A stretch of DNA of 64,000 bases from Alphaproteobacteria bacterium (GTDB lineage Bacteria > Pseudomonadota > Alphaproteobacteria > Micavibrionales > Micavibrionaceae), in NCBI GenBank assembly GCA_002401695.1, contig NVTV01000002.1:1-64000 (forward strand), written 5' to 3'. The notes beneath the pieces were generated by a model, which was given only the letters and a program-made list of their open reading frames with translations, had not been told where the DNA came from and ran no database searches. Below, one piece after another: positions 55,797-64,000 of the stretch. Positions within the stretch are counted from its first letter, which is position 1; the number at the start of each line of letters is the position of its first letter. The position numbers were made by a program, and so were the translations under genes.

Positions 55797-56767
55797 CCGC
55801 GACACAAGCATCGTCCGATACACATTACCCTGTAATGCTGCCCGAGGTTCTGGCGGCATTATCTCCTAAAGATGGTGGTGTTTATGTTGATGGCACGTTT
55901 GGTGCGGGTGGTTATACGCGCGCGATTTTAGAAGCCGCAAATTGCACGGTCTATGCGATTGACCGCGATGATAATGCGCGCATCACGGCGGATGGTTTTG
56001 ATGGTGAGTATGGTGATCGCTTTAATTTTCTACGCGGCTGTTTTGGCGATGTGAAATCATTGCTGCAGGCTGCGGGTGTTGAGCGCGTTGACGGCTTTGT
56101 CCTTGATGTCGGTGTGTCTTCAATGCAAATTGACGAGGCGGAGCGCGGCTTTTCCTTTCGTTTCGACGGGCCGCTGGATATGCGCATGGATATGAAAAGC
56201 GACGGTCAAACTGCCGCCGATATCGTGAATACTTACGGGCAAGACGCGCTGGCGAACGTGATCTACGAATATGGGGATGAGCGTAAGTCCCGTCGCATTG
56301 CACGAAAAATAATTGAACTACGTGAAGAAAAACCGTTTGAGCGCACGTTGGAACTTGCCGACGCGGTGCGTTCTGTCGTGCCGAAAACACATAAAGATAA
56401 AATCGATCCTGCAACGCGCACGTTTCAGGCTTTGCGCATCGCAGTGAATGATGAGCTGGGTGAGCTGGAGCGCGCACTGGACGTATCCGAAGATATATTG
56501 TCGGAAGATGGCCGCCTTGTTGTGGTGGCTTTTCATTCCTTGGAAGATGGTCGTGTGAAGCGTTTCCTGAAGGAAAAATCTAACACGCAAGCCAAAGGCT
56601 CTCGCCACTTACCGCAATCCGTAACCAGTGATGTTGAGCCGATTTTTACGTTGAATTCCCGTAAGGCGATTAAACCGTCTGATAAAGAGGTGGCGGAAAA
56701 CCCGCGCTCTCGCTCTGCGCGTTTGCGCGCCGGTATCCGTTGTCCTTTGAATGAAGGGCGCACGTGA
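55793..56767 (+). CDS. rsmH: 16S rRNA (cytosine(1402)-N4)-methyltransferase
   Basis: The 324-residue protein has the MraW signatures HYPVMLPEVLAAL, DGTFGAGGYTRAIL (SAM binding), DIGVSS-like DVGVSSMQIDEAERGFSFR, RTFQALRIAVNDEL and VVVAFHSLEDGRVKRFL. It methylates N4 of C1402 in 16S rRNA. Overlaps mraZ by 4 bp. Confidence 0.97.
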   Translation: MTATQASSDTHYPVMLPEVLAALSPKDGGVYVDGTFGAGGYTRAILEAANCTVYAIDRDDNARITADGFDGEYGDRFNFLRGCFGDVKSLLQAAGVERVDGFVLDVGVSSMQIDEAERGFSFRFDGPLDMRMDMKSDGQTAADIVNTYGQDALANVIYEYGDERKSRRIARKIIELREEKPFERTLELADAVRSVVPKTHKDKIDPATRTFQALRIAVNDELGELERALDVSEDILSEDGRLVVVAFHSLEDGRVKRFLKEKSNTQAKGSRHLPQSVTSDVEPIFTLNSRKAIKPSDKEVAENPRSRSARLRAGIRCPLNEGRT

Positions 56768-56768
56768 T

Positions 56769-57203
56769 ATGAGAGGCATTATCCTGAAATATATCGTTGT
56801 TTCTGCGCTGGTGATTGCCAGTGGCGCAATGCTGATGGATGTCAGTCACCATGTGCAGCGCGCCGAACGTGATATTAAACGCCTCGATCATGAAATTGCG
56901 CGTGAAGAAGAAAGCATCCGCGTTTTAAAGGCAGAGTGGGCGTATTTGAATAATCCTGTTCGTCTCGAAGCCTTAGCCACAGACTATATTGATTTAATAT
57001 CCCCCGAAGCCGCCCAGCTTATTTCCGATATGAGTGTCATTCCCGATCATGATCCTCAAGCCGCGATCTTTATCCCCCAAAGATCGCCTTTGCATCGTGA
57101 TATCTCCTATGATGCATCATCCCCTAAGCCTATTCAGGCGATTTATCCCACTAGAAATACAAGTAATACTGCTCCTTCATATATAAATGGAGGGTCGCGA
57201 TGA
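56769..57203 (+). CDS. ftsL: Cell division protein FtsL
   Basis: The 144-residue protein has a short cytoplasmic start, one membrane helix (IILKYIVVSALVIASGAML), then a coiled coil (VQRAERDIKRLDHEIAREEE) and the FtsL-type EWAYLNNPVRLEALA motif. It acts in the FtsQLB complex that activates septal synthesis. The position between rsmH and ftsI confirms it. The C-terminal ~50 residues are Pro/Ser-rich. It overlaps ftsI by 4 bp. Confidence 0.9.
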   Translation: MRGIILKYIVVSALVIASGAMLMDVSHHVQRAERDIKRLDHEIAREEESIRVLKAEWAYLNNPVRLEALATDYIDLISPEAAQLISDMSVIPDHDPQAAIFIPQRSPLHRDISYDASSPKPIQAIYPTRNTSNTAPSYINGGSR

Positions 57204-58954
57204 TTTGGAAACATGCGCGGCGTCAAGCCATTTTGATTGATGGAGACCGTAGATCCTCAGTCTTTATGGCGCAGAGCCGTTTGTCTATTTTGGGTGTTTG
57301 CTTTGCCTTGGGCTATTTGCTGGTAATGGTACGCTTGCTTGATCTTGCGGTTGTGCAAAATGAATCCTTGTTCCAAGAACCTTCTATGAGTGTTGCGGTT
57401 GCAAAAGCGCAGGACATTAAATCCTTAACGCCACGTCGCGGTGATATCTATGATCGTCACGGGTTCTTACTGGCTACAACGCTGAAAACACCGTCTCTGT
57501 TCGTTGATCCGTCTTTGGTTTTCGATGAGGCATTTTTGAGCGCATCTTTGATGAAGATTATCCCTGATTTGGATCGTCTTAAAATATCCTCTGTGATGCA
57601 GGGCAAGAACCGTTTTGGCTGGATCGCGCATAATATCACTCCCGCGCAACAACAAGCTGTGCTGGAAATCGGCGACCCCAGCCTTGGTTTCAAATACGAG
57701 TATAAACGTGTGTATCCGCAAGGCGCTCTGTTCGCGCATCTTGTTGGCTATACGGATCGCGATGGTCTTGGGCTGGCGGGGATTGAACGTGGTTATGATG
57801 ATGTATTAAGCGCGGGCGAGGATGTGCATTTGTCACTGGATCTGCGTTTACAGCATGTTGTGCGCCGCGAGCTTGGGCGTGCAATGGATGAATTTACCGC
57901 CAAGGCCGGATCGGGCATTATTTTAGATGTGCATACGGGCGAAGTTCTGGCGGGTGTGTCTTTGCCTGACTTTGATTTGAATGCGGCAGGTGATGCAAAA
58001 GACCGTGAAATATTCAATCGCCTGACCCTCGGCGTTTATGAGCTTGGCTCTATGTTCAAGATTTTCTCAACAGCGGCGTTGCTGGAACTACACAATGTGC
58101 CGATGAGCAAAACATTCGATGCGCGTAAGCCTTTGAAGATAGGGCGTTTCACGATCAGTGATTATCACGCCAAGAAACGCATTTTGACGATTCCTGAAGT
58201 CTTTATGTATTCCTCGAATATCGGCAGTGCCTTAATGGGGCAGATGATTGGCGGCAAAGCGTTACGTGCGTTCTATGCCGACCTTGGTTTGCTGGATGCG
58301 ATGCGTTTTGATATCCGTGAAATCGGGCGGCCAATCGTGCCTAAGGTCTGGCGGAAATCAACAACCTTAACCGCCTCTTATGGTCATGGCTTGGCGACCA
58401 CGCCATTGCAGATGAGCGCGGCAGTGGCCTCTATCGTTAATGGCGGCATGGCAGTTCGCCCTGTGTTGGTGAAGGTTGATGAGGATGCGATTGCGCAGGT
58501 GAAAACTGATGTGCGTGTGATTTCAGAGGAAACATCAGAGAAAATGCGTAAATTGCTGCGCCTTGTTGTAACCAAAGGCACAGGCAGAAATGCGGATGTT
58601 AAGGGCTACGCTCTTGGCGGAAAAACAGGTACGGCAGAGAAAAGCGTTGGCGGATATTACCGTCGTGACAAGCTGATATCTTCATTTGTTGGTGCGTTCC
58701 CGATGGATAATCCACGCTATGTTTTGATGGTGATGGTGGACGAACCGCACGGGAATAAGAAAAGTTATGGCTATGCCACGGCGGGCTGGGTTGCTGCGCC
58801 TGCGGTGAAACGTATTTTGACATCCATGGCCTCTATCCTTGGTTTACCTGCGGATCAATATGATGCCGATAATGATATGGCCGCAAGTCTAGAGCCTTAT
58901 CTCCACGATAAAAAGAAAAAGAAAATAGGAGGAAAAAGTCTTGTCTCATACTGA
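57200..58954 (+). CDS. ftsI: Peptidoglycan D,D-transpeptidase FtsI (PBP3)
   Basis: The 584-residue class B penicillin-binding protein has an N-terminal membrane helix (LSILGVCFALGYLLVMVRLL) and a PBP dimer domain (TPRRGDIYDRHGFLLA). The transpeptidase has S284-x-x-K in GSMFK, S338-S-N in YSSN and K475-T-G in GGKTGTAEK. It cross-links septal peptidoglycan. Start overlaps ftsL by 4 bp and its end overlaps murE by 14 bp. Confidence 0.97.
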   Translation: MIWKHARRQAILIDGDRRSSVFMAQSRLSILGVCFALGYLLVMVRLLDLAVVQNESLFQEPSMSVAVAKAQDIKSLTPRRGDIYDRHGFLLATTLKTPSLFVDPSLVFDEAFLSASLMKIIPDLDRLKISSVMQGKNRFGWIAHNITPAQQQAVLEIGDPSLGFKYEYKRVYPQGALFAHLVGYTDRDGLGLAGIERGYDDVLSAGEDVHLSLDLRLQHVVRRELGRAMDEFTAKAGSGIILDVHTGEVLAGVSLPDFDLNAAGDAKDREIFNRLTLGVYELGSMFKIFSTAALLELHNVPMSKTFDARKPLKIGRFTISDYHAKKRILTIPEVFMYSSNIGSALMGQMIGGKALRAFYADLGLLDAMRFDIREIGRPIVPKVWRKSTTLTASYGHGLATTPLQMSAAVASIVNGGMAVRPVLVKVDEDAIAQVKTDVRVISEETSEKMRKLLRLVVTKGTGRNADVKGYALGGKTGTAEKSVGGYYRRDKLISSFVGAFPMDNPRYVLMVMVDEPHGNKKSYGYATAGWVAAPAVKRILTSMASILGLPADQYDADNDMAASLEPYLHDKKKKKIGGKSLVSY

Positions 58955-60335
58955 GTTTGATATTCAATCGTTAAAAGGTGTTGCGCAGGATAACCGTCAG
59001 GTTAAGCCCGGATATTTGTTCGCAGCACTTCAAGGGGAACATTCTGACGGGCGCGATTATATTGATGACGCGTTAGAACGCGGCGCGACGGTTGTCTTGG
59101 CTGATAAGAGCGTAGAGTTGCCTGAAACATCGAATGCAATCTTAATAATCGATGATGAGCCACGTAAAACATTCAGCCATATCGTCGCGGAATTTTACAA
59201 AGAACAACCAAAGCATATCCTTGCTGTGGGTGGTACGAACGGTAAAACATCTGTCGCGTATTTTGTTAATCAGTTATGGACAGCGTTAGGTAAAAAATCG
59301 TTCTATTACGGCACTATATCCGGCACTATGACAACATTGCCGCCTGTTTTGATGCATGAAATGCTTGCGCAATTGTCAGAGGATGGTGTGACCCACGTTG
59401 CTTTAGAAGCCTCCAGCCAAGGGCTAGAGCAATATCGCATGGATGGTGTACGCGTTAATATTGCGGCCTTCACCAGTTTCTCGCAAGATCATCTTGATTA
59501 TCACGTCAGTATGGACGCGTATCTGGCGGCGAAGTTACGTTTGTTCTCTGATCTTTTGGCGGATGATGGTGTGGCGGTGCTCAATGCGGATATCCCCGAA
59601 TATGAACCATTATTATCTATATGTCAGGCGCGCGGTGTGCGTGTGTTGTCGTATGGCGAAAAGGGCGAGGATGTTAAGCTTGTCTCTCGTCAAATTGCAG
59701 AAAATGCGCAGGATATAAAGATTGAAATTGCGGGGCAGGTTTATGCTGTTTCTCTGCCATTGGTCGGACAATTTCAGGTGATGAATGCTTTGTGCGCGCT
59801 GGCCTGTGTTTTGGCGCAGGATTCTAATAATGCTGAAAAATTAACCAAACTGCTCGGTACATTAGAGCCGGTCCCCGGACGCTTGCAAGTGATCACAAAT
59901 GGCGGGCTTCATGCCTATGTTGATTATGCGCATACGCCTGATGCGCTGGAAAATGTGCTGGATGCGCTACGCTCCCATACGAAAGGGCGTTTGCTTTGTG
60001 TCTTTGGCTGTGGCGGTGATCGCGATACGACAAAACGTAAAGTGATGGGGGAGATTGTCTCTCGTTTAGCGGATGTGGCCATTGTCACGGATGATAATCC
60101 GCGCAGTGAAAACCCTGCCGCAATTCGCAAAGAAATTCTAAGCCAAATGGATAGCGAAGCCCATGAAATCGCGGATCGCCATGAAGCCATAGAATTTGCC
60201 GTTCAGCAAATGAACCAAAACGATATTTTACTCGTTGCCGGAAAAGGGCACGAGCAAGGTCAGACCTTCGATGGGGTTACGCACCCTTTTGATGATGTGT
60301 GTGAAGTCAATAATGCATTGCGTAGCGTTGTGTAG
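58941..60335 (+). CDS. murE: UDP-N-acetylmuramoyl-tripeptide synthetase (meso-DAP-adding)
   Basis: The 464-residue Mur ligase has the ATP loop VGGTNGKTSVAYF, a HYAHTPDAL-like DYAHTPDALENVL motif, and DNPRSE. The DNPR motif marks enzymes that add meso-diaminopimelate rather than lysine. A TTG start at 58941 is set by AGGAGG (58927-58932) 8 nt upstream and lies inside the end of ftsI. The length is slightly below the ~490 average. Confidence 0.96.
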   Translation: MSHTEFDIQSLKGVAQDNRQVKPGYLFAALQGEHSDGRDYIDDALERGATVVLADKSVELPETSNAILIIDDEPRKTFSHIVAEFYKEQPKHILAVGGTNGKTSVAYFVNQLWTALGKKSFYYGTISGTMTTLPPVLMHEMLAQLSEDGVTHVALEASSQGLEQYRMDGVRVNIAAFTSFSQDHLDYHVSMDAYLAAKLRLFSDLLADDGVAVLNADIPEYEPLLSICQARGVRVLSYGEKGEDVKLVSRQIAENAQDIKIEIAGQVYAVSLPLVGQFQVMNALCALACVLAQDSNNAEKLTKLLGTLEPVPGRLQVITNGGLHAYVDYAHTPDALENVLDALRSHTKGRLLCVFGCGGDRDTTKRKVMGEIVSRLADVAIVTDDNPRSENPAAIRKEILSQMDSEAHEIADRHEAIEFAVQQMNQNDILLVAGKGHEQGQTFDGVTHPFDDVCEVNNALRSVV

Positions 60336-60357
60336 AGTAAATAAGGAACAAAACTAA

Positions 60358-60816
60358 ATGATTAAGAATAACCGCTATTACTGGTCTCATCTAAAGACAA
60401 AGACCGTGACGGTTCGGGTTGCACCGAGGCAAAAACAGCGTGGCATCGTCTTTCGCGTGAATAACATGATTGATTTGGGTGATGGTCGCCAAACTGTGAT
60501 GCTGGAGCATGTGGATTTTCCGAAGACGTATCACACACGCAGCGGTAATAACGATGTCGCGGTGCCGTTTCGCATGGGAAATATGGATTTCATCTATGCC
60601 TCACGCGGGCAGCCGAAACTGCAGAACGTGCATAATTTGCTTTCTACGCTTTACAAAAATGATGAGGTTGAGAAAATAGTAGCAGATGTTTTATCGCCGG
60701 GTGACTTGCTGATTTTTAAACAAGAGGGTAAGTCTATGAAGATCAAAATGATTGAAGCGTTAAGAATCGTAAAAGCAAACTCTTACAAGAAGAATAAATC
60801 CACACATGCTCTATAG
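60358..60816 (+). CDS. Unknown protein in the murF position, with MurF-like C-terminus
   Basis: The 152-residue protein sits exactly where murF normally lies, between murE (22 bp) and mraY (overlap 11 bp). Residues ~103-137, [20 protein letters not shown] and then [11 protein letters not shown], resemble the final segment of MurF (a Leu-x-PGD-VVLVKGS-x-x-x-M-x-x-VVEAL pattern). MIDLGDGRQ (37-45) may correspond to the MurF MLELGE element. The N-terminal ~35 residues (basic, many aromatic) and the middle are not MurF-like. There is no ATP loop or central domain, so it cannot be a ligase on its own. It could be a decayed but translated murF, or a repurposed C-domain. AAGGA precedes the ATG. Confidence 0.6.
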   Translation: MIKNNRYYWSHLKTKTVTVRVAPRQKQRGIVFRVNNMIDLGDGRQTVMLEHVDFPKTYHTRSGNNDVAVPFRMGNMDFIYASRGQPKLQNVHNLLSTLYKNDEVEKIVADVLSPGDLLIFKQEGKSMKIKMIEALRIVKANSYKKNKSTHAL

Positions 60817-61891
60817 TTTATTAACACCATATGCCGATCAATTTCTGTTCTTTGACCTGTTTCGTTCGGTAACCTTCAGGACAGGTATGTCAATCGGCAC
60901 GGCGTTGATTATATGCTTTTTGATTGCCAAGCCAATGATAAAATGGTTGAAATCCAAGCAAAAAGAGGGGCAGCCCATCCGTGAAGACGGGCCAGAATCG
61001 CATTTCAAAAAGGCAGGAACGCCGACAATGGGCGGGCTGATGATCTTGATTTCTGTGTGTATCAGCACTCTTTTATGGGCGGATTTATCCAATCCGTTTG
61101 TTTGGTATGCGTTGCTGATTATGGTTGGATACGGGGCAATCGGTTTTGCCGATGATTATTTGAAACTGACTAAGCGCAATACAAAAGGCTTGTCGGGCAG
61201 AATTAAAATTTTGGCGCAAATCATTATCGGAACTGTTGTAACTGTAGGGATTATGAACGCTTTGCCTGCGGATCTATCAACGCATGTCGCGCCGCCTTTC
61301 TTCAAAGATGTTTTGATTAATCTGTCATGGTTCTTTATTCCGTGGTCGCTGATTGTAATTATCGGTGCGTCTAATGCGGTGAATTTAACCGATGGTTTGG
61401 ATGGCTTGGCGATTGTGCCTGTTGCAATTGCGGCGGGATGTTTTGGCTTGATTGCCTATCTTGTCGGGCATGTTGATTTCTCGCAATATCTGTATTTGCA
61501 CCGTGTGCCGGGAACAGAAGAGCTGGCCATTATTTGCGGCGCGGTGATTGGCGGCGCGATGGGGTTCTTGTGGTATAATGCCCCGCCTGCTGCCATTTTT
61601 ATGGGCGATACCGGTTCTCTTGCGATGGGTGGCTTTCTTGGCGCCGTGTCGGTGATGACCAAGCATGAGATTGTTCTGGCAATAATCGGCGGGCTGTTCG
61701 TCGTTGAGACTGTTTCTGTCATTGTGCAGGTGGTGTCTTTTAAACTCACGGGCAAGCGCGTATTCGCCATGGCACCGCTGCATCATCATTTTGAGAAAAA
61801 GGGCTGGTCAGAACCGACAATCGTTATCCGGTTCTGGATTATCGCCGTTATTCTCGCTTTAGTCGGACTCGCAACGCTTAAGCTGCGCTAG
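60806..61891 (+). CDS. mraY: Phospho-N-acetylmuramoyl-pentapeptide-transferase
   Basis: The 361-residue protein with ten membrane helices carries the MraY signatures [53 protein letters not shown] and [12 protein letters not shown]. It makes lipid I from UDP-MurNAc-pentapeptide and undecaprenyl phosphate. ATG 60806 overlaps the preceding gene by 11 bp. Confidence 0.97.
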   Translation: MLYSLLTPYADQFLFFDLFRSVTFRTGMSIGTALIICFLIAKPMIKWLKSKQKEGQPIREDGPESHFKKAGTPTMGGLMILISVCISTLLWADLSNPFVWYALLIMVGYGAIGFADDYLKLTKRNTKGLSGRIKILAQIIIGTVVTVGIMNALPADLSTHVAPPFFKDVLINLSWFFIPWSLIVIIGASNAVNLTDGLDGLAIVPVAIAAGCFGLIAYLVGHVDFSQYLYLHRVPGTEELAIICGAVIGGAMGFLWYNAPPAAIFMGDTGSLAMGGFLGAVSVMTKHEIVLAIIGGLFVVETVSVIVQVVSFKLTGKRVFAMAPLHHHFEKKGWSEPTIVIRFWIIAVILALVGLATLKLR

Positions 61892-61995
61892 GTACATTAC
61901 TATTATCTTATATATGTTGATAAAAATATTGATTATATGTTAAGCCTTCTTTGGTGAGTTGATTGAGATAAAAAAGCCTAGAAGGTATTACCGCT

Positions 61996-63762
61996 ATGAG
62001 TGATAAAAAAGAGTATGACGCATGGAACCCAGGGGTTCTATCGTCTATACCAAAGGAATATATGCACCTTTCCAGCTGTTTCAGGCCTGAAAATGTGTTT
62101 ACTAGCATTGATGATGCCTTTGAATTTGCAAAACTTACCGGCCTTAAAGCTGAACGAGTGGTGGCTTGCCGACCTGAAAGGCTTATTGTCCACGAAACAT
62201 TCGTTCGTGTCATGGCTGATATTAATATTCAAGAGGGGCATGAGTATCAGGATTTGGGCATTAGATATCGTGAGACAGTTAAAACCCTGCTGGATCAATA
62301 CATAACCCCCCACATGGATGCTTTTACAGGTAGGTATGAAGATATTAGGGCGGATGTATCAAACGAAATTTCCGAGATACTTAACGCAACTATTTTTGAA
62401 AAAATAGAGCCAAAAGTAGATAAGAAGAAATCAGGGCTGAGTGCTTTGTTTGGTTTTTTTCAAAAGGATGATAAAAAAGTCGCTAAACCAGTATTATCAA
62501 CAGAAGAAGCGCATTATCAATATGTTCAAGGGTTTAAAGAAAAAGCAACGAATGCAGAGACTGCGCAAAGCAGGACAATTCATAAATACCTTCATAAGGT
62601 AGCGAGCCTTCTTATGATACAGCATGGGCGCGTATTGATTGATCGTGATGTATTGGAAAAAGTAGTCAATAATCTAACGTGTAATGATTACGGCAGTAAA
62701 ATTTTAGGGGACATGGTTGCCCCTTATATTAAGAATGCGATGGAGGTCGAGGGGTATAAATCAATCCCGATATCCACAGAAGCTATTGTAATATCCTTAA
62801 AAGGAGCATCTGCAGCAGGTAAAAGCACCTTACGTTTGAAACTGAAAACGGCGCCGACACATTATCTGGAAGAGACAGGGTTCAACGGTACAGATGATTT
62901 TGCCTTGATCAGTCCTGATATTTGCCGAAAATCATTGATCGATTATGATGACTTGGGTGTGGCAGAAAGATATGCAGGCTCATTGACTGGAGAAGAACTT
63001 GTTCTGATTGATATGAAGCTGGATCGCTATATGAAGGATAAAGTCGAAACTGCCCCACAGAATGCTATGTCTAATATACTTATTGATCGGTTTCGTTTTG
63101 ATTCCTTTGATGCTCAATCTTTGGAAACGTCAGGAAGTTATTCATATGTGAGCAAAGCAGAATGTACGTTCATGTTCTTTATCATTACTGCGCCGGAGGA
63201 ATTGGTTGAACGCGGCTGGCAAAGGGGTGAAGAGACAGGGCGGTATAGATCTCCGGACGATTTTCTGGCTTTGGCTGTCGATGCCTATAGGGGAATGCAA
63301 AATAAATTCTTTCAGCGCAAAGATGGTGAAGGGCCGGAATTCAGATATGAGTTTTTAAATAATAATGTTCCTAAGGGAGATGACCCAACAACTGTTGCTT
63401 ATGGAACCTATGATGAAATGAATATTCTTGATGTGTCCAGCTTAATGGATGTTTGTAGGTATCAAAAAATTGATATTAGTGGCAGTTCCGCCGATGAAAT
63501 TTATCCTTCAAGTGATGAAATGCTACCTGAAAATAATCTGGACTTTATTGCGCAATGCATAGAAGATATTCCCAATATTAATTTTATAGATCCCGAAACG
63601 CACAGGGTTTATGCGCAGATTAATGCAGGCGTTCCTGTCATCATTGATGCAGATATGTTCCATGAGAAAAATAATAACTCCGACTATAAAGCTGTCTTTG
63701 ATGATTCCGGATTTTCGCGTGCTGTTGGATATTCTCTTCAGTCACAATCGCCGGATATGTAA
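61996..63762 (+). CDS. P-loop kinase resembling zeta toxins, inserted in the mur cluster
   Basis: The 588-residue soluble protein has an N-terminal helical, charged region (1-260). Walker A is GASAAGKST (270-278, K276). A zeta-toxin-like catalytic segment ISPDICRKSL (D308, R311) follows, then a helical part and TAPEELVERGWQRGEETGRY, which matches the zeta-type strand-then-Arg lid where Arg residues contact ATP. A ~130-residue unassigned tail ends the protein. AAGG precedes ATG 61996 by 10 nt. It is separated from mraY by 104 bp and from murD by 91 bp, unlike the overlapping genes before it, and is visibly more A/T-rich, suggesting a later insertion. Zeta kinases phosphorylate UDP-GlcNAc; whether this one does is inference. 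No antitoxin gene is adjacent. Confidence 0.6.
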   Translation: MSDKKEYDAWNPGVLSSIPKEYMHLSSCFRPENVFTSIDDAFEFAKLTGLKAERVVACRPERLIVHETFVRVMADINIQEGHEYQDLGIRYRETVKTLLDQYITPHMDAFTGRYEDIRADVSNEISEILNATIFEKIEPKVDKKKSGLSALFGFFQKDDKKVAKPVLSTEEAHYQYVQGFKEKATNAETAQSRTIHKYLHKVASLLMIQHGRVLIDRDVLEKVVNNLTCNDYGSKILGDMVAPYIKNAMEVEGYKSIPISTEAIVISLKGASAAGKSTLRLKLKTAPTHYLEETGFNGTDDFALISPDICRKSLIDYDDLGVAERYAGSLTGEELVLIDMKLDRYMKDKVETAPQNAMSNILIDRFRFDSFDAQSLETSGSYSYVSKAECTFMFFIITAPEELVERGWQRGEETGRYRSPDDFLALAVDAYRGMQNKFFQRKDGEGPEFRYEFLNNNVPKGDDPTTVAYGTYDEMNILDVSSLMDVCRYQKIDISGSSADEIYPSSDEMLPENNLDFIAQCIEDIPNINFIDPETHRVYAQINAGVPVIIDADMFHEKNNNSDYKAVFDDSGFSRAVGYSLQSQSPDM

Positions 63763-63853
63763 GACATCGCCACTTTATGATATTATACGCTTTACGCTTT
63801 TCTCGCCTTGTGCGAAAATGAAGGGGAAACACTAATCGTTATATAGGATGCAT

Positions 63854-64000
63854 ATGACCGAGATTTTAGATTTTGTCAAAGCTCTCTCCGGTAAGCCTGT
63901 TCTGGTGTTCGGCCTTGGTCGTACGGGGCTGTCCGTCATAAAAGCTCTGAAAAAGGCGGGGGCGGTTATTGTTGCAGGCGATGATAATGCGGAAAATCTT
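63854..64000 (+). CDS. murD: UDP-N-acetylmuramoyl-L-alanine--D-glutamate ligase (5' part)
   Basis: The first 49 codons are present; the gene runs off the window. PVLVFGLGRTGLSVIKAL is the MurD N-terminal UDP-binding GLG-x-(S/T)G motif, and the location after mraY fits. ATG 63854 has AGGA 5 nt upstream; ATG 63848 is in frame but overlaps that site. Confidence 0.88.
   Translation, partial: MTEILDFVKALSGKPVLVFGLGRTGLSVIKALKKAGAVIVAGDDNAENL

Noticed and set aside
61945..61985. CCTTCT / AGAAGG inverted pair around the zeta-like gene's ribosome site
   Set aside because: Only 6 bp with a 29-nt loop; too weak to claim sequestering.

Overview
The window is a chromosomal segment of a Gram-negative bacterium, most likely an alphaproteobacterium of moderate to low G+C. 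Pointers are an IalB-family periplasmic protein, a PodJ-like polarity protein (coiled coil, one membrane segment, Sel1 repeats, peptidoglycan-binding domain), antiquitin-type aldehyde dehydrogenase, an FNT channel, efflux systems with NodT-type outer membrane factors, and a division/cell-wall (dcw) cluster in the order mraZ-rsmH-ftsL-ftsI-murE-...-mraY-...-murD. The species cannot be fixed from the sequence alone.

Layout. 1-2470: end of a long parallel beta-helix repeat protein that starts before the window. 2600-4700: a zone of gene decay (a frameshifted remnant, an intact endonuclease/exonuclease/phosphatase-fold membrane protein, and the three-frame wreck of an RTX C-terminus). 4700-9500: an orphan response regulator and a 1138-residue divergent phosphoenolpyruvate carboxylase relative that has lost part of the catalytic loop. 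9600-12510: an ECF sigma factor overlapping a membrane-anchored VWA (YfbK-type) protein, with repeated hairpins. 12700-19650: typA, a fatty acid desaturase behind an FNR/FixK-like box, a Cys/Lys-rich exported peptide, uup, and an antiquitin-type dehydrogenase. 20180-24900: a 1572-residue type I-secreted RTX protein with T1SS-143-type repeats and a VWA domain. 24900-36300: a peroxiredoxin-like protein, mtnP, a complete tripartite RND pump operon, a divergent shortened TolC-like lipoprotein with an IalB protein, an FNT channel and small proteins.

36300-46350: the PodJ-like protein; a soluble double-PAS chemoreceptor co-transcribed with a truncated haemoglobin; and a TetR regulator with palindromic operators in front of an RND exporter / LolA-like / outer-membrane barrel operon. 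46350-50210: a System II cytochrome c maturation operon (ResB, CcsA, TlpA-type thioredoxin) plus an ArsC-like protein. 50280-54010: slyX, dusB, periplasmic msrA, an AmpD-type amidase and a protein with a possible gamma-glutamylcyclotransferase-like motif. 54165-54553: RNase P RNA, followed on the other strand by a 29-codon membrane peptide.

55150-64000: the dcw cluster, preceded by two DnaA-box-like sites and an array of MraZ-box-like repeats. Two things are unusual here. The murF position between murE and mraY holds only a 152-residue protein whose last ~40 residues look like the MurF C-terminus. A 588-residue P-loop protein resembling zeta-toxin kinases sits between mraY and murD. As zeta toxins act on the peptidoglycan precursor UDP-GlcNAc, this altered mur cluster is the best candidate in the window for an undescribed system.
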